DNA from: Candidatus Saccharimonadota bacterium | GTDB taxonomy: Bacteria; Patescibacteriota; Saccharimonadia; Saccharimonadales; Saccharimonadaceae | NCBI GenBank assembly: GCA_905372095.1 | Contig: CAJPNK010000001.1 | Coordinates: 310,001-374,000, forward strand | DNA length: 64,000 nucleotides | Reading direction: 5' to 3' | Shown here: in pieces, positions 9,600 through 17,605 of the stretch | Position numbering within the stretch: position 1 is the stretch's first letter | Layout: each line of letters begins with the position of its first letter | Notes under the pieces: generated by a model | Told to the model about the DNA's origin: nothing | Database searches by the model: none | The model's input: the letters and a program-made list of their open reading frames with translations, nothing else | Translations under genes and position numbers: made by a program

Positions 9600-10880
9600 T
9601 TATTCGCTAAATGGCTGCGCTAGCGTCAATGATTGGTCAGCTTCGGCGATACGTAATAACTCGTTATATTTAGCGACGCGATCGGTTCGCGATAGCGATC
9701 CAGTTTTAATCTGGCCGCAACCCAGGCCAACGGCCAAGTGGCTGATTGTCGTGTCTTCGGTTTCGCCAGAGCGATGGCTCATGACGGTGCGCCAGCCAGC
9801 ATTTTGCGCCATTTTAACAGCTTGAATAGTCTCGGTCAGCGAGCCAATTTGATTTGGTTTAACTAGCAGCGCGTTGGCAGTTTGTTCAGCGATAGCCCGT
9901 TCAATCAGCGAGGTGTTCGTGACAAGCAAATCGTCGCCGACTAGCTGGATGCGGTCGCCGAGCCGTTCGCGCAGCAGCTTCCAGCCATCCCAATCATTTT
10001 CGGCTAGACCATCCTCGATTGAGACAATTGGAAATTTATTTGTCAAGGCTTCTAGCCAATCAACCATTTCGCTGCTTGCTAGTGACTTGCCTTCGCATTT
10101 AAGCTCGTAGCGTCCTTCTTGATAGAATTCGCTTGACGCCGCGTCCATCGCAAAGACAACGTCGCGGCCGAGTTCGTAGCCGGCGTTTTGAATGGCTTCG
10201 GACAATAAGGCCAGCGCTTCGCGGTTGCCGTTGCGGACGCGCGGTGCGTAGCCGCCTTCATCGCCGACAGTAGTTGGATAATCATAATTTTTTAGTACTT
10301 TGGCTAGCGCATGAAAGATCTCGGTGCCCATTTTGAGTGTGTCTGCAAAAGTCTGCGCACCTTTACAAATGATCATAAATTCCTGAATATCGGTAGCGAA
10401 AGCTGCGTGAGCGCCGCCATTGAGCACGTTCATCATTGGTAATGGCAGGACAGGTGTGCTGTCGGTCATCTCTGCGACGTAGCGCCACAGCGGCTGATTC
10501 TTAGCGCTGGCGGCAGCTTTAGCGGCGGCTAGGCTGACGCTGAGAATGGCGTTAGCGCCAAGCTTGGACTTATTATCGGTGCCGTCTAAATTGAGCATTA
10601 TTTGGTCGAGAGCAGCTTGGTCGCTGGCATCGTGTCCGACTAGCGCTGGTGCAATGACTTCGTTAACATTACGGACTGCCTGGTAAACAGCCTTACCCGA
10701 CCAGTCAATGCCGCCATCGCGCAATTCAAGCGCTTCAGCCGAGCCAGTGCTAGCGCCGCTCGGTACGGCAGCACGGCCAAGCGTGCCGTTACTTAAAATA
10801 ACGTCTGCTTCAACGGTTGGGTTGCCGCGGCTGTCGAGGATTTGTCTTGCTTTGATTGATTGAATTGTGAAATCGTTCAT
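9600..10880 (-). CDS. eno: Enolase
   Basis: Converts 2-phosphoglycerate to phosphoenolpyruvate in glycolysis. The 426-residue protein begins [19 protein letters not shown] and has the signature [14 protein letters not shown] near 335, the catalytic Lys in that motif, and the metal-ligand motif [14 protein letters not shown]. The frame is open 36 codons further upstream, but start 10880 is chosen: homologues begin here and TATAAT (10892-10887) lies 6 nt upstream, giving a leaderless mRNA. It is divergent from gpmA, which encodes the preceding glycolytic step. Confidence 0.97.
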   Translation of the reverse strand: MNDFTIQSIKARQILDSRGNPTVEADVILSNGTLGRAAVPSGASTGSAEALELRDGGIDWSGKAVYQAVRNVNEVIAPALVGHDASDQAALDQIMLNLDGTDNKSKLGANAILSVSLAAAKAAASAKNQPLWRYVAEMTDSTPVLPLPMMNVLNGGAHAAFATDIQEFMIICKGAQTFADTLKMGTEIFHALAKVLKNYDYPTTVGDEGGYAPRVRNGNREALALLSEAIQNAGYELGRDVVFAMDAASSEFYQEGRYELKCEGKSLASSEMVDWLEALTNKFPIVSIEDGLAENDWDGWKLLRERLGDRIQLVGDDLLVTNTSLIERAIAEQTANALLVKPNQIGSLTETIQAVKMAQNAGWRTVMSHRSGETEDTTISHLAVGLGCGQIKTGSLSRTDRVAKYNELLRIAEADQSLTLAQPFSE

Positions 10881-10976
10881 AGTTATATTATAGCATTTAA
10901 TGCAGAAGACTAGACTGTTTGAAATCTCACGGATAAAATATTTCAGGCAACTCGATTTTCGCGGTATAATGAATTT

Positions 10977-11630
10977 ATGGAAGTGCAAAAACAGGGAATC
11001 TTAGTTATTAGCCGCCACGCAGAAAGCGAGTGGAATTTATTAGGTAAGTGGACCGGCTGGACGGATGTCAATTTGACAGAAAAAGGCATGCGCGAAGCCG
11101 AGCAGCTTGGTAAAATTATTCGCGATATTCACTTTGATGCCGCTTATACTAGCGAGCTCAAACGTACGCAGCAGACTTGCGATGGAATTCTGCGCGGTAA
11201 GGGCGACCAGGCGGATCTCGAACGGATTATCGCCAAGCCGCTTAACGAGCGTGATTACGGCGACTTAACTGGCAAAAACAAATGGGAAGTCAAAGACGAG
11301 ATTGGCGACGAAGCATTTCAGGGAATTCGCCGCGGTTGGGATTACCCGGTACCGGGCGGTGAAACGCTCAAAGATGTTTACGCGCGGGCAATTCCATATT
11401 TTCAAAGCGAAATCTTGCCGCGGTTGCAAAGAGGCGAAAATATCCTGCTTGTTTCGCACGGTAACACTATCCGCGCGCTGATGAAGTATCTCGACCAGAT
11501 TCCTGATGAAAAGATTGGTAAGGTGGAAATGCCGTTCGGTACAATGCTTGTGTATGAATTTGATACCGAGCATCAATTGCCGCTAGATAAGCAAACGCGC
11601 ACCATAGACATCATCCCGCCGAAGGCTTGA
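10977..11630 (+). CDS. gpmA: Phosphoglycerate mutase, 2,3-BPG dependent
   Basis: Interconverts 3- and 2-phosphoglycerate. The 217-residue protein carries the phosphohistidine motif RHAESEWN (His14), [11 protein letters not shown] (Glu91) and the second histidine in [10 protein letters not shown] (His161), as in the cofactor-dependent family. TATAAT at 10965-10970 is 6 nt before the ATG. It is divergent from eno, so consecutive glycolytic enzymes share one intergenic region of under 100 bp. Confidence 0.96.
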   Translation: MEVQKQGILVISRHAESEWNLLGKWTGWTDVNLTEKGMREAEQLGKIIRDIHFDAAYTSELKRTQQTCDGILRGKGDQADLERIIAKPLNERDYGDLTGKNKWEVKDEIGDEAFQGIRRGWDYPVPGGETLKDVYARAIPYFQSEILPRLQRGENILLVSHGNTIRALMKYLDQIPDEKIGKVEMPFGTMLVYEFDTEHQLPLDKQTRTIDIIPPKA

Positions 11631-11631
11631 A

Positions 11632-12234
11632 CTACCAAATTTCTTTATGCGGCACGCGTAGGATTTTAGCTAAGGCATATTGGATAAGCCAATAAACAGC
11701 TGATACCACTAAGCAGAAATTACCGACAATAGTCATAACTTGGTGCGGTAGTTTAGGAATTGTCGGCGCAAAGAGCAGCAGAATGACCGGCAGAACCGTC
11801 AATATTAATTTAATGCAGATTATCAGTTTGTACGACAAGTTTAATTTCCATTTTTTTGCTGGTTGTTGTTTTGGCGGGCGGGTATTGGCAGCTATCACGT
11901 TGGCTGCCGAATGCGTGATTTTAGCGCCAGTCTTGCCGATTTTCTTTGGCAATCCTATCAGCGTGATTATTGACATAACAATAATTGCAGCTGTAATGGC
12001 AATAGAGACAATGGCAATGAAGGGGGCGGCGTCGCTATAGCATCCAGAGTGGCTCACGACGGGGCGAGGCGCTTGGCGTTCTGGCAGAAAAATCTTTTGT
12101 ACAGCTTCTGATTGGAATAACGGATATAGTAATATAATTGCCGTCCACGTCCACTGCAAAAATACTGACAAATACCCTAATGTGCCAAAAATATTAACGA
12201 CTATGCGGCGGCGCGAGTGTTGTTTGCTTTTCAT
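11632..12234 (-). CDS. Four-helix membrane protein of unknown function
   Basis: A 200-residue protein with four probable membrane helices: one near the N terminus, one near 75-95 and two in the C-terminal third, separated by a basic Lys/Pro-rich loop (about 115-135). I do not recognise a family. The frame is open further upstream, but ATG 12234 is chosen because TATCAT lies 6 nt before it and the longer form would run into the tRNA-Pro region. It converges with gpmA, with one base between the two stop codons. Confidence 0.7.
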   Translation of the reverse strand: MKSKQHSRRRIVVNIFGTLGYLSVFLQWTWTAIILLYPLFQSEAVQKIFLPERQAPRPVVSHSGCYSDAAPFIAIVSIAITAAIIVMSIITLIGLPKKIGKTGAKITHSAANVIAANTRPPKQQPAKKWKLNLSYKLIICIKLILTVLPVILLLFAPTIPKLPHQVMTIVGNFCLVVSAVYWLIQYALAKILRVPHKEIW

Positions 12235-12319
12235 ATAGTTATGATAGCATGAGGAGTATGGGAGGGCAAAATAGGACAATAGCAAAACCTGCCGCTCGTC
12301 GGCAGGTTCATAATTCAAA

Positions 12320-12395
12320 TGGTCGGGGTGAAAGGACTCAAACCTTCGACCTCACGGTCCCAAACCGCGCGCGCTATCAACTGCGCCACACCCCG
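12320..12395 (-). tRNA. tRNA-Pro (anticodon UGG)
   Basis: The 7-bp acceptor stem CGGGGTG/CACCCCG, GGCGCAG D-arm, anticodon loop UUUGGGA and GGTTTGAGTCC T-arm fold into a normal cloverleaf. Discriminator A and CCA are encoded. TATAAT at 12417-12412 lies about 16 nt upstream. Confidence 0.95.
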
Positions 12396-12424
12396 ATAGA
12401 TGTGCAAAGCTATTATATATTATT

Positions 12425-12453
12425 TTGCGAGTTTTTCCTAGTCGTAATATAAT
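12425..12453 (+). promoter_or_regulatory. Promoter of the glycosyltransferase gene
   Basis: TTGCGA (12425-12430), 17 bp, TATAAT (12448-12453), then 6 nt to the ATG at 12460. It is back to back with the tRNA-Pro promoter. Confidence 0.8.
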
Positions 12454-12459
12454 CAAAGC

Positions 12460-13950
12460 ATGAAAATATTATTTTGGAAGCATAGTAATGACTATGACAA
12501 GGTTTATAGGTGGCTGATAATTGCTGTGCCAGTAGTAGCGGCAGCTCTTAGTTTATGGATTGGCTTGCGGCAGAGCGTTTGGTTTGATGAAGCATATTCG
12601 ATAATGGTAGCCAAGCGGTCTGCCAGCGAGATTATTAGGCTGTCGGCGCTTGATACTCATCCGCCGCTGTATTATCTCGTTCTGAAAATTTGGGCGAATG
12701 TTTTTGGCTGGAGCGAACTGGCATTGCGCTCGCTAAGCGTGATCTTTTATGGAGCCTCAATTGCTGTAGCTGGTTGTTTTATTAAAAAGCATTTTAATGC
12801 GCGAGCAGCCATTTATGTATTAACGATGTTGCTCCTGGCGCCATTATTAATGCGCTACGGTTTCGAAATTCGCATGTACGCTATGGCGTCGTTAATCGGC
12901 GTAGCGGCGACGGCAATGTTGGTACGGGCGCACTCTAGCAAGTGGTGGACTGACTGGCTTATTTATGGAGTGCTAGTGGCGCTCGGTATGTACACGCTAT
13001 ACTATTTGGCGCTTTTGTGGCTGGCTCATCTAGCCTGGCTAGTCGCGATGGATGCTGGTCGGTTGCGTAAGTCTTCATGGAAAGAGTGTCGTTGGATAGG
13101 AGCTTATACATTTAGCCTGTTGCTGTTTCTCCCGTGGCTGTCGTCTTTTTTGAAGCAGGTTGGCAATGGCGCACTCGCACCAATTGGACAGCCAATGAAT
13201 CTCGAGCAGTTAGTTGGTATTGTTTCGTTTAATACAATATATCAGCCGCTTTGGCAACTGGGGGTGATTGCCTCAATATTGGTGCTGGCGATAATTTTTG
13301 TATCTGTCCGCTCGATTGTCATTACTTTTCATATTAAGAAAAAAAACGATATTTTGTGGTTATTAGTTAGTTATATTAGCGTGCCGATAATATTATTGAT
13401 GGTGATTTCTCTGTATAAACCGATGTATGTCGAGCGTTATTTGGCGCACGTTGCGATTGGCTTAGTTATGCTCGTGGGAGCTAGTCTCGCGCTGTCGACC
13501 GAACATGAGGATCGTGAAGTTTGGCGAATAGCTTCACCGTTAGTTTTGCTGGTAGTTCTGGCGATTGGGGCAAATAATCTCAGCCAGGTTGGCAATTATA
13601 ACTTTCAGCGTATGCAAAAGCCAAACGTCAACTCTGTTGCTTCTATAGTTAAATGTAGCGAAAACGATGTGGTGTTAGCGGCCGATCCGTATGTGGCGAT
13701 TGAGCTAGATTATTATCTACAGAATTGCCAGATATATTTTGCTAGTAGCGACCAACATCTTGGCGGCGGTTATGCTCCGCTAGATGGTAGCAGCCGCCAA
13801 GTTGTCGACACGAAAAAAACATTTACCCGCGCAAAGAATATCTATAACGTCTACTATAGCGATATGAAAGCTAGTCTGCCAGGCAACTATCGCGAGGTCG
13901 AAACGATTGATTTATCACCGCTAAAAATCACTAAGTTTAGCGCGGAATAA
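12460..13950 (+). CDS. GT39/ArnT-like membrane glycosyltransferase
   Basis: A 496-residue polytopic protein with about ten membrane helices and the hallmark of polyprenyl-phosphate-sugar-dependent transferases: WFDEAYS near residue 42 (the first-loop acidic motif) and DTHPPLYYLVLK near 66. Such enzymes move a sugar from a lipid carrier to protein or lipid on the outer face of the membrane. The C-terminal 110 residues form a non-membrane domain. Substrate unknown. Its 3' end overlaps the convergent acyltransferase gene by 14 bp. Confidence 0.85.
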   Translation: MKILFWKHSNDYDKVYRWLIIAVPVVAAALSLWIGLRQSVWFDEAYSIMVAKRSASEIIRLSALDTHPPLYYLVLKIWANVFGWSELALRSLSVIFYGASIAVAGCFIKKHFNARAAIYVLTMLLLAPLLMRYGFEIRMYAMASLIGVAATAMLVRAHSSKWWTDWLIYGVLVALGMYTLYYLALLWLAHLAWLVAMDAGRLRKSSWKECRWIGAYTFSLLLFLPWLSSFLKQVGNGALAPIGQPMNLEQLVGIVSFNTIYQPLWQLGVIASILVLAIIFVSVRSIVITFHIKKKNDILWLLVSYISVPIILLMVISLYKPMYVERYLAHVAIGLVMLVGASLALSTEHEDREVWRIASPLVLLVVLAIGANNLSQVGNYNFQRMQKPNVNSVASIVKCSENDVVLAADPYVAIELDYYLQNCQIYFASSDQHLGGGYAPLDGSSRQVVDTKKTFTRAKNIYNVYYSDMKASLPGNYREVETIDLSPLKITKFSAE

Positions 13951-15097
13951 TCTTCATCAAAAATTTGCTTCGCACTGCTAGGTAAATAATTGCAATTACC
14001 AAAATTGATAGCGCGAGGTTTTGAGGAATCTCGGCTAGACGGTCAAACGAATTAAAATAACTAGCTGGCGCGCCATATTGCGGATTGACTATTAGATGTG
14101 CTCCCATGACTACGAAGGCATGAATTGAATAAACGTAAAGCGAATTAGTCCCAAACGGAATAAGTAGCCAGCCGAGATAGCGTTTGATTTGTTTTTCAAA
14201 ACGCTGAAAAACCATAAAAAACCCAATAAACCAGAGCAACGACATAGCTACGCGCGCTGGCGTTAGAGCTAACTTATCGAAGCTGGCCGCTAGAATAGGG
14301 CGAAAATTATTAATAGCTGTCGAAAGATTATCGTTCAAGGCTGGCGCGAAAAACTCGGCAAAAACATTGGCGATGAAAGTGATGATAAATATGGTAAAGA
14401 TGACAGTTTTAGTACGGTGCCGTGTTTTGGCAGACAAACTATTCCACCATGATTTAATTTGCGGCGAGTAAAATCCTAGCGTGAAGGCGATGAAAAAAAT
14501 GAATTGCCAAGTAAATGGCTGAGTGAATTCGTTAACCGGCTTTGGCGTTAGCAGCCAAACTAGAGTACTGACGGTTAGAACGATGTACCATTTGCCGCGG
14601 CGCAGTAGCCAAAGCGCAGCTGGTGTTAGCGCCAAAAATATCGCATATAGACGCAAGTAATCGGCCCAGCCGTAGAATTCTTGCAAGGTAACTATTCTCC
14701 AAAATAAACTAAAGATATTGCTATCTAGCGGAGGCAAAGGCGACTTGACACCGTCGTTGCCAACAAAATGCCAGCCGATCGCAATCGATAATATTGTAAT
14801 GATGATACTGGTCAGATATAGCATGAAGCTTCGCCGCCAGATCAATTTAGCAGCGTATCTAAACGAACGCTCTGTTAATTTAGCACCGCGGACAATACCT
14901 AATACTAATCCAGAAATAATAAAGAATCCTTCGGCGGCAGTGACGTATAATCTGCTGTCGCCGCTTATGAACACGAGACCGTTTGGAAAATAACTCAAAT
15001 GATCAAGTATGATTATCACCAAAAACCAGCCTCTCATTAAATCTAGGCTGACAATACGATTAATTTTTGGTTTTTTTACAGCGCTCATTTTGGTCAC
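13937..15097 (-). CDS. OpgC-like membrane acyltransferase
   Basis: A 386-residue, roughly ten-helix protein opening with SLDLMRGWFLVIIILDHL, the conserved R and H of the OpgC/acyltransferase-3 group, followed by a helix bearing AAEGFFIISGLVLG. Family members transfer acyl or succinyl groups to extracellular glycans; the substrate here is unknown, although the adjacent glycosyltransferase suggests a shared surface glycan (inference). GTG 15097 is the start: TATACT (15110-15105) lies 7 nt upstream. ATG 15088 is the alternative. Confidence 0.82.
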   Translation of the reverse strand: MTKMSAVKKPKINRIVSLDLMRGWFLVIIILDHLSYFPNGLVFISGDSRLYVTAAEGFFIISGLVLGIVRGAKLTERSFRYAAKLIWRRSFMLYLTSIIITILSIAIGWHFVGNDGVKSPLPPLDSNIFSLFWRIVTLQEFYGWADYLRLYAIFLALTPAALWLLRRGKWYIVLTVSTLVWLLTPKPVNEFTQPFTWQFIFFIAFTLGFYSPQIKSWWNSLSAKTRHRTKTVIFTIFIITFIANVFAEFFAPALNDNLSTAINNFRPILAASFDKLALTPARVAMSLLWFIGFFMVFQRFEKQIKRYLGWLLIPFGTNSLYVYSIHAFVVMGAHLIVNPQYGAPASYFNSFDRLAEIPQNLALSILVIAIIYLAVRSKFLMKIIPR

Positions 15098-15146
15098 TTC
15101 TACCAGTATAGCAGGTCCAATCTGAGGATAGTGTTAAAAGTAACGG

Positions 15147-15875
15147 CTAGCGCGGGCGTTTTTTGGCGATATTACGAGCCTGTTCAGTGTATTTGTCTTC
15201 AAGCGGGTCTAAAACGACGGCGCCGTATTTACGGATTATAGCTTGCGAAATCATCCAATCGGCGATGTGTGGATTCTTTGGCAAGAGCGGACCGTGTAAA
15301 TAAGTACCGATGACGTTATGATAACGGGCGCCCTCACGGCCATCAATATTATTGTTGCCTACGCCCTTGATAACGTCGCCGAGCGCTGTAGTATTTTGGC
15401 TAAGCGTAGTTAGTCCGGAGTGATTCTCGTAACCGATAATTTCACCGAACTCTGGACTTTTGACGATAATATTACCAACAATACGCTCGTCACCACCAAT
15501 TGTCTCTAGGTCAAGAATACCGATACCAGGAATTATGTCGCCGTCTTTGGTAGTAAACGAGCGGCCGAATAGTTGGTATAAACCGCAGATAACTAACATT
15601 GGCAAATCGTCGTCAGCCAATCGTTTGAGCTGAAGGGTAATCTTTTGCAGGTCGTCGCTAATTCGTAATTGTCCGGAGTCCTGCCCGCCGCCGCCGACGA
15701 TTAAATCAACATCGTCTGGAAAAGCGTCGCCAACGTTGTATTCAATTAGTTTGGTAGCAAAACCACGCCATTCTAGTCGCCGCTTGAGAGTCAGGACATT
15801 GCCCCAGTCGCCGTAAATGTTCATATCGCGCGTATAAAGTTGCAAGATAGTGATAGATTGCGGTTGCTTTTTCAT
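15147..15875 (-). CDS. gatD: Lipid II amidation glutaminase subunit GatD
   Basis: Class I (CobB/CobQ-like) glutaminase that feeds ammonia to MurT for amidation of the D-Glu of lipid II. The 242-residue protein has GGGGQDSGQ near 61, nucleophile Cys97 in VICGLYQLFG and catalytic His194 in YLHGPLLPKNP. Its ATG overlaps the murT stop (ATGA), so the two are translationally coupled, as in staphylococci and streptococci. Amidated stem peptides are typical of Gram-positive walls, which fits the sortase in this genome. Confidence 0.95.
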   Translation of the reverse strand: MKKQPQSITILQLYTRDMNIYGDWGNVLTLKRRLEWRGFATKLIEYNVGDAFPDDVDLIVGGGGQDSGQLRISDDLQKITLQLKRLADDDLPMLVICGLYQLFGRSFTTKDGDIIPGIGILDLETIGGDERIVGNIIVKSPEFGEIIGYENHSGLTTLSQNTTALGDVIKGVGNNNIDGREGARYHNVIGTYLHGPLLPKNPHIADWMISQAIIRKYGAVVLDPLEDKYTEQARNIAKKRPR

Positions 15876-17149
15876 CGGATTTCCTCCACGTCGGTATAGC
15901 GGGCTAGTAGTCGTCGTAGTGCTAACATTGCGGTGTAGCTGCAGTAAATACGTTTTGGTTGGCGAGTGTGTTTAGCGATAAGTTGGCGCAGCGCAACCGT
16001 CAGGTCGGTATCGACAAAATCGATAGGCACTTCGTCGTATTCTAGTCGCAGGGCCATGTCATAGGCGCGGACGCCAGATACAGCAGTGACGCCTTGTTCT
16101 TGTAAGCTATCGAAATCGACATCCCAGAGCCAGCTCATATCGCGGCCATCAGCGTAAGCATCGTTAATAGCTATCATAGTGGCGTAGTTTGCTGGGTCGA
16201 ACGAAGCTAGGGCCAAACGGAAGCCAGCCGGGTTTTTGACCAACACTAGCTCGCAGGGTTGTCCGTCAATTATTAATTGCTCGCCGCGGCCAAAAGCTGG
16301 CTTAATACCTGATAGCGCTTTGAGCATAGAATCAACATTTAGACTATTACCGAGAATTGCGCGCACTAAAGCAACAGCACCAGTGGCATTTTGAAGATTG
16401 TAGATGCCACGCAGATTTAGATTCACCGAGTGATCGCTGCCGTTGAAGCCGATAACGGCGTGCTGGTCTTTAAACTCCTCAAGGCTGGTGTCGTCAGCGT
16501 ACAATTTAGCCGCATTTTGCTCGCTACTACGTAGAGAATCATCAGAAGGGAAAGTCTGCGAATATTTTGGGTTAACGCCAAAACTTCGCAGCGGTGATTT
16601 AATATCGTTTACAAAATCAGGACTACTTAATCGCGGGTCGTCGCGGTTAAGGACTACGCACTTTGTTGTGTTTATTGCAACATTGTGGAGGAGTTTGGCG
16701 GTATTGTCAATTTCGCCGAAGCGGTCGAGTTGGTCGCGCATAACGTTGAGCAGCAAACAGTAGTTTGGCTTGATTGCTTTTACAAAGTGAACAGCATAAG
16801 CCTCGTCGAGTTCAAGCACGGCAATATCGGCGTTAATTCGTCCATGCAAATCAACTTCGCCTAATAGCGCTGCTGCCACGCCGCGCGTGAAGTTGCTGCC
16901 AGTACGGTTGGTAAATACTTTCAGGCTTTGGCTTTCTAGTAATTCGACAACAATTTTGGTGGTAGTGGTTTTGCCATTAGTGCCGCTGATGAGTGCTACG
17001 CCCATTGGTAGTTGCTGTAATGTGCGGCTAACAAAATCTGAGTCGATTTTTTCAATTACCAAGCCTGGTAAGGCTGAGCCGCTACCGCCGCGAATCTGTG
17101 CAGCTTTCTTGACAGCCTTCCCGAGCATAGTCGTGAGAGTTTGACGCAT
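15872..17149 (-). CDS. murT: Lipid II isoglutaminyl synthase subunit MurT
   Basis: Mur-ligase-like ATPase that activates D-Glu of lipid II. The 425-residue protein has the P-loop SGTNGKTTTTK (about 56-66), LLLNVMRDQLDRFGEI and the family motif DGRDMSWLWDVDF near 320. ATG 17149 is chosen over two in-frame upstream starts because TATAAT (17162-17157) lies 7 nt before it and overlaps one of those starts. Unlike MurT of S. aureus and S. pneumoniae, the central region has no four-cysteine zinc ribbon. Confidence 0.94.
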   Translation of the reverse strand: MRQTLTTMLGKAVKKAAQIRGGSGSALPGLVIEKIDSDFVSRTLQQLPMGVALISGTNGKTTTTKIVVELLESQSLKVFTNRTGSNFTRGVAAALLGEVDLHGRINADIAVLELDEAYAVHFVKAIKPNYCLLLNVMRDQLDRFGEIDNTAKLLHNVAINTTKCVVLNRDDPRLSSPDFVNDIKSPLRSFGVNPKYSQTFPSDDSLRSSEQNAAKLYADDTSLEEFKDQHAVIGFNGSDHSVNLNLRGIYNLQNATGAVALVRAILGNSLNVDSMLKALSGIKPAFGRGEQLIIDGQPCELVLVKNPAGFRLALASFDPANYATMIAINDAYADGRDMSWLWDVDFDSLQEQGVTAVSGVRAYDMALRLEYDEVPIDFVDTDLTVALRQLIAKHTRQPKRIYCSYTAMLALRRLLARYTDVEEIR

Positions 17150-17221
17150 AAAACTCATTATACCTGTTTTTGCCGCATTATAGTAGCGTCCAAACGCTTT
17201 TTGAACTATAATAAAAAGCAT

Positions 17222-17605
17222 ATGTTTATCGTGGGCATGATTTCGTGGTGGTATAGCGTTGGCTGGAAGCGGGCAGCAGTAGATGTTTGGGAATCTATCG
17301 AGCGATTATACGATACGTTTTCGCTGGGATTATTACTCAAAACACTATTCGCGCCGTGGCGGCAAATTTCAGCTGGGAAAGTGCGCGGACCAATCGGGGT
17401 GCAGCTGCGGGCGTTTTTTGATCGCTTGGTATCGCGGATTATTGGCGGCTTTATAAGGATAATAACGCTGCTGATAGGTGTAGCAGCCTTGTGCTTGATG
17501 CTGTTGATTGGTCTACTACGTTTGGCTATTTGGCCGTTGGTGCCAGTGACGCCGGCGGTAATGGTTGTTGCGGCAATATCGGGGTGGGTACCATGGCATC
17601 TTTAG
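17222..17605 (+). CDS. Small membrane protein, partner of the Clp-like ATPase gene
   Basis: A 127-residue protein with an amphipathic N-terminal half (WWYSVGWKRAAVDVW, then LFAPWRQIS) and two C-terminal membrane helices (about 78-98 and 100-122). I do not recognise a named family. ATG 17222 is chosen because TATAAT is at 17207-17212; the longer frame would overlap murT. Its last 13 bp overlap the start of the ATPase gene, so the products are probably made together and may interact. It is divergent from murT. Confidence 0.7.
   Translation: MFIVGMISWWYSVGWKRAAVDVWESIERLYDTFSLGLLLKTLFAPWRQISAGKVRGPIGVQLRAFFDRLVSRIIGGFIRIITLLIGVAALCLMLLIGLLRLAIWPLVPVTPAVMVVAAISGWVPWHL

Noticed and set aside
12249..12452. 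67-codon frame across tRNA-Pro
   Set aside because: It covers the whole tRNA gene and its promoter; no start signal.
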